From Synergistales bacterium (lineage in GTDB: Bacteria > Synergistota > Synergistia > Synergistales > Aminobacteriaceae): DNA of 56,532 nt. Positions 54,301 through 56,532 of this stretch are shown one piece after another. Positions within the stretch are counted from its first letter, which is position 1, and each line of letters begins with the position of its first letter. The stretch is taken from the NCBI GenBank assembly GCA_025997935.1, contig BNVG01000001.1, positions 1-56,532 of the forward strand, read 5' to 3'. Below the pieces are notes generated by a model. It had not been told where the DNA came from. It searched no databases and saw only the letters and a list, made by a program, of their open reading frames with translations. The translations under genes were made by a program, and so were the position numbers.

Positions 54301-55554
54301 ATGAAAACGGCGAAGCTGTTCCTCGAGGAAATGGACTCCGAGATTTACGGGATTTGCGCGCGCGAGCGCGTAAGGCAGGAAGAGGGAATCGAGCTTATAG
54401 CCTCCGAGAACATCGTTCACCCCGCCGTTTTGGCTGCCGTAGGGTCGGTGCTGACCAACAAATACGCCGAGGGGTACCCCGGCGTGCGCTACTACGGCGG
54501 GTGTGAAGTCGTGGACGAAGCCGAGAACCTCGCCCGGGACCGCGCGAAGCGGCTGTTCGGGTGCGAACACGTCAACGTTCAGCCCCACGCCGGCTCGCAG
54601 GCCAATATGGCCGTCTACCTCTCATGTTTAGACGCCGGCGACACGATTTTGGCTATGGACCTCGCGCACGGCGGGCACCTCACCCACGGCGCGCCCGTCA
54701 ATTTTTCGGGCAAGCTCTACAATTTCGTTCACTACGGCGTGAGGCGCGAGGATGGGCGCATAGACATGGACGACGTGGAGAAGAAGGCCCTCGCCCACAA
54801 GCCCAAAATGATAGTATGCGGCGCGAGCGCCTATCCGCGCGAAATAGACGCGGAAGCGTTCAGCAGGATAGCTCAAAAAGTCGGCGCGCTTTTGATGTTC
54901 GACATAGCCCACATCGCCGGGCTCGTGGCGGCTAAGCTCCACAAGGACCCGGTGCCGTGGTGCGATTTCGTCACGACTACGACCCACAAGACGTTAAGGG
55001 GGCCGCGCGGCGGCATGGTTATGTGCAAGTCGGAACACGCGAAGGCGCTTGACAAGGCCATTTTCCCCGGAATGCAGGGAGGGCCGCTGATGCACGTCAT
55101 AGCCGGGAAAGCCGTGGCCTTCAAAATGGCGCTCGACCCCTCCTTCAAGGACTATCAAAAGCAGACGCTGTCCAACGCCAAAGCCTTAGCGGAGGCCCTT
55201 TTGGGCTTCGGCTTCGACCTTGTTTCCGGCGGGACGGACAACCACATGATGCTGGTAGACCTGCGAAGCAAGGGCCTGACGGGCAAGGTTTTGGAACACG
55301 CCCTAAACGAGTCCGGCCTGACCGTCAACAAAAACGCCGTCCCCTTCGACACAGAAAAGCCTACTATCACAAGCGGCATCCGAATAGGCACGCCGGCCGT
55401 CACGACGCGCGGCTTCAAGGAGAGCGAGATGAAACAGATAGCCGCGTGGATAGACCGCATAGCGAAAGCGCCCCTCGACTCAGCTTTATGCGCCGCCGTC
55501 AAGGCCGAGGTAAAGACCCTCTGCGCTAAATATCCGCTGTATACGGAGCTGTAA
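54301..55554 (+). CDS. glyA: serine hydroxymethyltransferase
   Basis: 417 aa. Converts serine and tetrahydrofolate to glycine and methylene-tetrahydrofolate. Motifs: [47 protein letters not shown], and the PLP lysine in [21 protein letters not shown] lies upstream of ATG. It supplies the folate cofactor that PanB, encoded elsewhere, uses. Confidence 0.97.
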   Translation: MKTAKLFLEEMDSEIYGICARERVRQEEGIELIASENIVHPAVLAAVGSVLTNKYAEGYPGVRYYGGCEVVDEAENLARDRAKRLFGCEHVNVQPHAGSQANMAVYLSCLDAGDTILAMDLAHGGHLTHGAPVNFSGKLYNFVHYGVRREDGRIDMDDVEKKALAHKPKMIVCGASAYPREIDAEAFSRIAQKVGALLMFDIAHIAGLVAAKLHKDPVPWCDFVTTTTHKTLRGPRGGMVMCKSEHAKALDKAIFPGMQGGPLMHVIAGKAVAFKMALDPSFKDYQKQTLSNAKALAEALLGFGFDLVSGGTDNHMMLVDLRSKGLTGKVLEHALNESGLTVNKNAVPFDTEKPTITSGIRIGTPAVTTRGFKESEMKQIAAWIDRIAKAPLDSALCAAVKAEVKTLCAKYPLYTEL

Positions 55555-55592
55555 AAAATCCATAACGAGCCCGCTCGCCTTTGCCGGCTTTC

Positions 55593-55632
55593 AAAAACGC
55601 GAAGCTCGTTTTTTTGCAGCTTCGCGTTTTTT
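55593..55632 (+). terminator. glyA terminator, first of two near-identical copies
   Basis: AACGCGAAGCT pairs with AGCTTCGCGTT across a T-rich loop, then TTTTTT. The same hairpin sequence recurs at 56333-56365 with only two substitutions over about 33 bp. Confidence 0.85.
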
Positions 55633-55656
55633 GTGGCATAATGTTCATGTAAAGAG

Positions 55657-56148
55657 GTGACATTTATAAAAAATTTGCGGTTGTATATTGAGACCACTGT
55701 TTTCAATTATTATTTTGACGGGGACAGAGACGGGCACGCCGACACGGTGCGACTGTTCGAAGCTATAGGGGCAGGGGAATTTGAGGCGTATACTTCGGAT
55801 TACGCCACGGATGAACTGAGGGAAGCGCCCGAACCGAAACGGAGTGATATGCTGGCGCTGATTGATAAATATTGCGCCGATATTTTCAAGGCTGACGCTG
55901 AGTCAGAACGGTTGGCTGACCTATATGTGTACAATAAAGTAATGCCGCCCAAATATTGGGCGGACGCCGCGCATATAGCCATAGCGTCTCTGAACGGTCT
56001 TGATTGTGTGGTTTCTTATAATTTTCAGCATATCAACCGCTTGCGTACCAAGTTTTTGACGGAACGCATCAACTACGAAGAAGGTTATAAGGGTATTTTT
56101 ATTTGCACGGCCAAGGAGGCGTTAGAAGATGAGCACGCACCCGAGTGA
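55657..56148 (+). CDS. PIN-domain protein, probable VapC-like toxin
   Basis: About 163 aa or slightly less. PIN-type acidic positions: the first in LYIETTVFNYYF, then TDELRE, and WADAAHIAIASLNGLDCVVS near the end. Such proteins cut RNA and are the toxin of type II pairs. It overlaps the next small gene by 20 bp. The start is unclear: GTG 55657 lies within the only ribosome-site-like sequence (AGAGGTGA); the codon at normal spacing is ATA 55666, and TTG 55675 is next. Confidence 0.75.
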   Translation: MTFIKNLRLYIETTVFNYYFDGDRDGHADTVRLFEAIGAGEFEAYTSDYATDELREAPEPKRSDMLALIDKYCADIFKADAESERLADLYVYNKVMPPKYWADAAHIAIASLNGLDCVVSYNFQHINRLRTKFLTERINYEEGYKGIFICTAKEALEDEHAPE

Positions 56149-56329
56149 CGTTTGGCTCGACAAAGCCAGACTTACGATTTACGAGAGAATAAAGGATATG
56201 ACGCCGGAGGAGCGCGTCGCTTATTTCAACGCGAGCGGCGAAGCCGTTGCAAAGGAATTTCCTAATATCAGGCGCATTTCATCCACCGTCGTCCGCAAAT
56301 ATCCGCCGCAAAAAGCCGTCAGCGAATAA
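56129..56329 (+). CDS. probable antitoxin partner of the PIN protein
   Basis: 66 aa, MSTHPSDVWLDKARLTIYER then MTPEERVAYFNASGEAVAKE. Small helical protein of the type repeatedly seen overlapping the end of PIN genes; toxin-first order is the reverse of most vapBC loci. No DNA-binding motif is evident. Assignment rests on position and on family resemblance. Confidence 0.6.
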   Translation: MSTHPSDVWLDKARLTIYERIKDMTPEERVAYFNASGEAVAKEFPNIRRISSTVVRKYPPQKAVSE

Positions 56330-56332
56330 CGT

Positions 56333-56365
56333 AAAAACGCGAAGCTCGCTTTTTTGCGGCTTCGC
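56333..56365 (+). terminator. second copy of the glyA-type terminator hairpin
   Basis: AAAAACGCGAAGCTCG, six Ts, GCGGCTTCGC: same as 55593 with two changes. It follows the antitoxin-like gene by 4 bp. The T-tract after the stem is lost here, so it may be a weaker terminator. Confidence 0.7.
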
Positions 56366-56414
56366 TACGTCCCCATGAACCATATTTCAACCGAAAAACG
56401 CGAGGTCAGAGCCG

Positions 56415-56532
56415 ATGATCGATTTGACTGTAAACGAGGAAAATCTAAAGCGTTCTAAAAAGCTCGCAAGGGAGCGCGGCATTGTCATCCCCACTTTCAA
56501 GCAGATGAGAGACCCCGACGCCCACACGCCCC
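56415..56532 (+). CDS. unidentified gene, 5' end only
   Basis: ATG 56415 follows GAGGTC at about 7 nt and opens a frame to the window end (39 codons: MIDLTVNEENLKRSKKLARE, then GIVIPTFKQMRDPDAHTP). The stretch resembles the N-terminus of some PLP-dependent lyases, but this is too short to decide. Confidence 0.5.
   Translation, partial: MIDLTVNEENLKRSKKLARERGIVIPTFKQMRDPDAHTP

Overview
The window reads as about 56 kb of chromosome from a flagellated, Gram-negative-type (diderm) anaerobe. It encodes outer-ring flagellar proteins FlgH and FlgI, and rubrerythrin and bacteriohemerythrin for handling oxygen. Gene content, the many GTG/TTG starts and the moderately high GC suggest Synergistota, but that assignment is inference and no rRNA is present to test it. 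The region holds the replication origin: dnaA, dnaN and recF lie near 44-48 kb, DnaA boxes lie on both sides of dnaA, and mnmG is close by.

Layout. (1) 1 to about 7.6 kb is the end of an integrated conjugative element. All its genes are on the minus strand: a HTH/excisionase-like protein, a HTH replication-type protein, a DnaC-like ATPase, a TraB-like acyltransferase-fold protein, a small acidic protein, an ArdC-KfrB protein, and a TraG/VirD4 coupling protein cut by the window start. It abuts a four-gene tRNA operon (Val, Asp, Phe, Gly), with tRNA-Gly nearest. (2) 8.1-27.4 kb is core genome: gpt, flgH-flgI-flgJ, a cysteine-cluster protein, panB, rubrerythrin, speE, an M23 peptidase, a small zinc-ribbon protein, a queG-like gene, a thiamin salvage operon thiD-thiM-thiE behind a TPP riboswitch, pssA, psd, gyrA, nhaC, leuS and holA. 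(3) 27.4-37.3 kb is an accessory stretch. It holds a structured, promoter- and terminator-bounded RNA region, an exported FAD oxidoreductase, an Rpn nuclease gene with an in-frame internal start and a separate downstream copy of its C-terminal part, a frameshifted exported protein with an 8-bp tandem array upstream, a NYN-domain protein, and two copies of a ToxIN-type (type III) toxin-antitoxin module. The ToxIN copies are one intact and one decayed, with a broken toxin-like gene between them. (4) 37.3-43.9 kb holds a membrane/spermidine-synthase fusion, trkH, trkA, an acyl-ACP thioesterase and a cysteine desulfurase-like enzyme, all on the minus strand. (5) 43.9-48.2 kb is the origin region with dnaA-dnaN-recF. 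(6) 48.1 kb to the end holds bacteriohemerythrin, a DUF4143 ATPase preceded by large inverted repeats, a chemoreceptor, mnmG, glyA, a PIN toxin/antitoxin pair between two near-identical terminator hairpins, and the start of one more gene.

How the parts fit. The housekeeping blocks are ordinary. The most notable material is the density of RNA-targeting or nucleic-acid-targeting toxin systems (Rpn, NYN, two ToxIN, a nuclease-like remnant, PIN) within 27 kb that also carries oriC. Several show duplication and decay caught in progress: the Rpn tail segments, the ToxIN modules and the doubled terminators around the PIN pair. The best candidates for new biology are the Rpn locus, where an apparent intragenic antitoxin has been duplicated as a separate gene with a different tail, and the structured RNA upstream of the FAD oxidoreductase.
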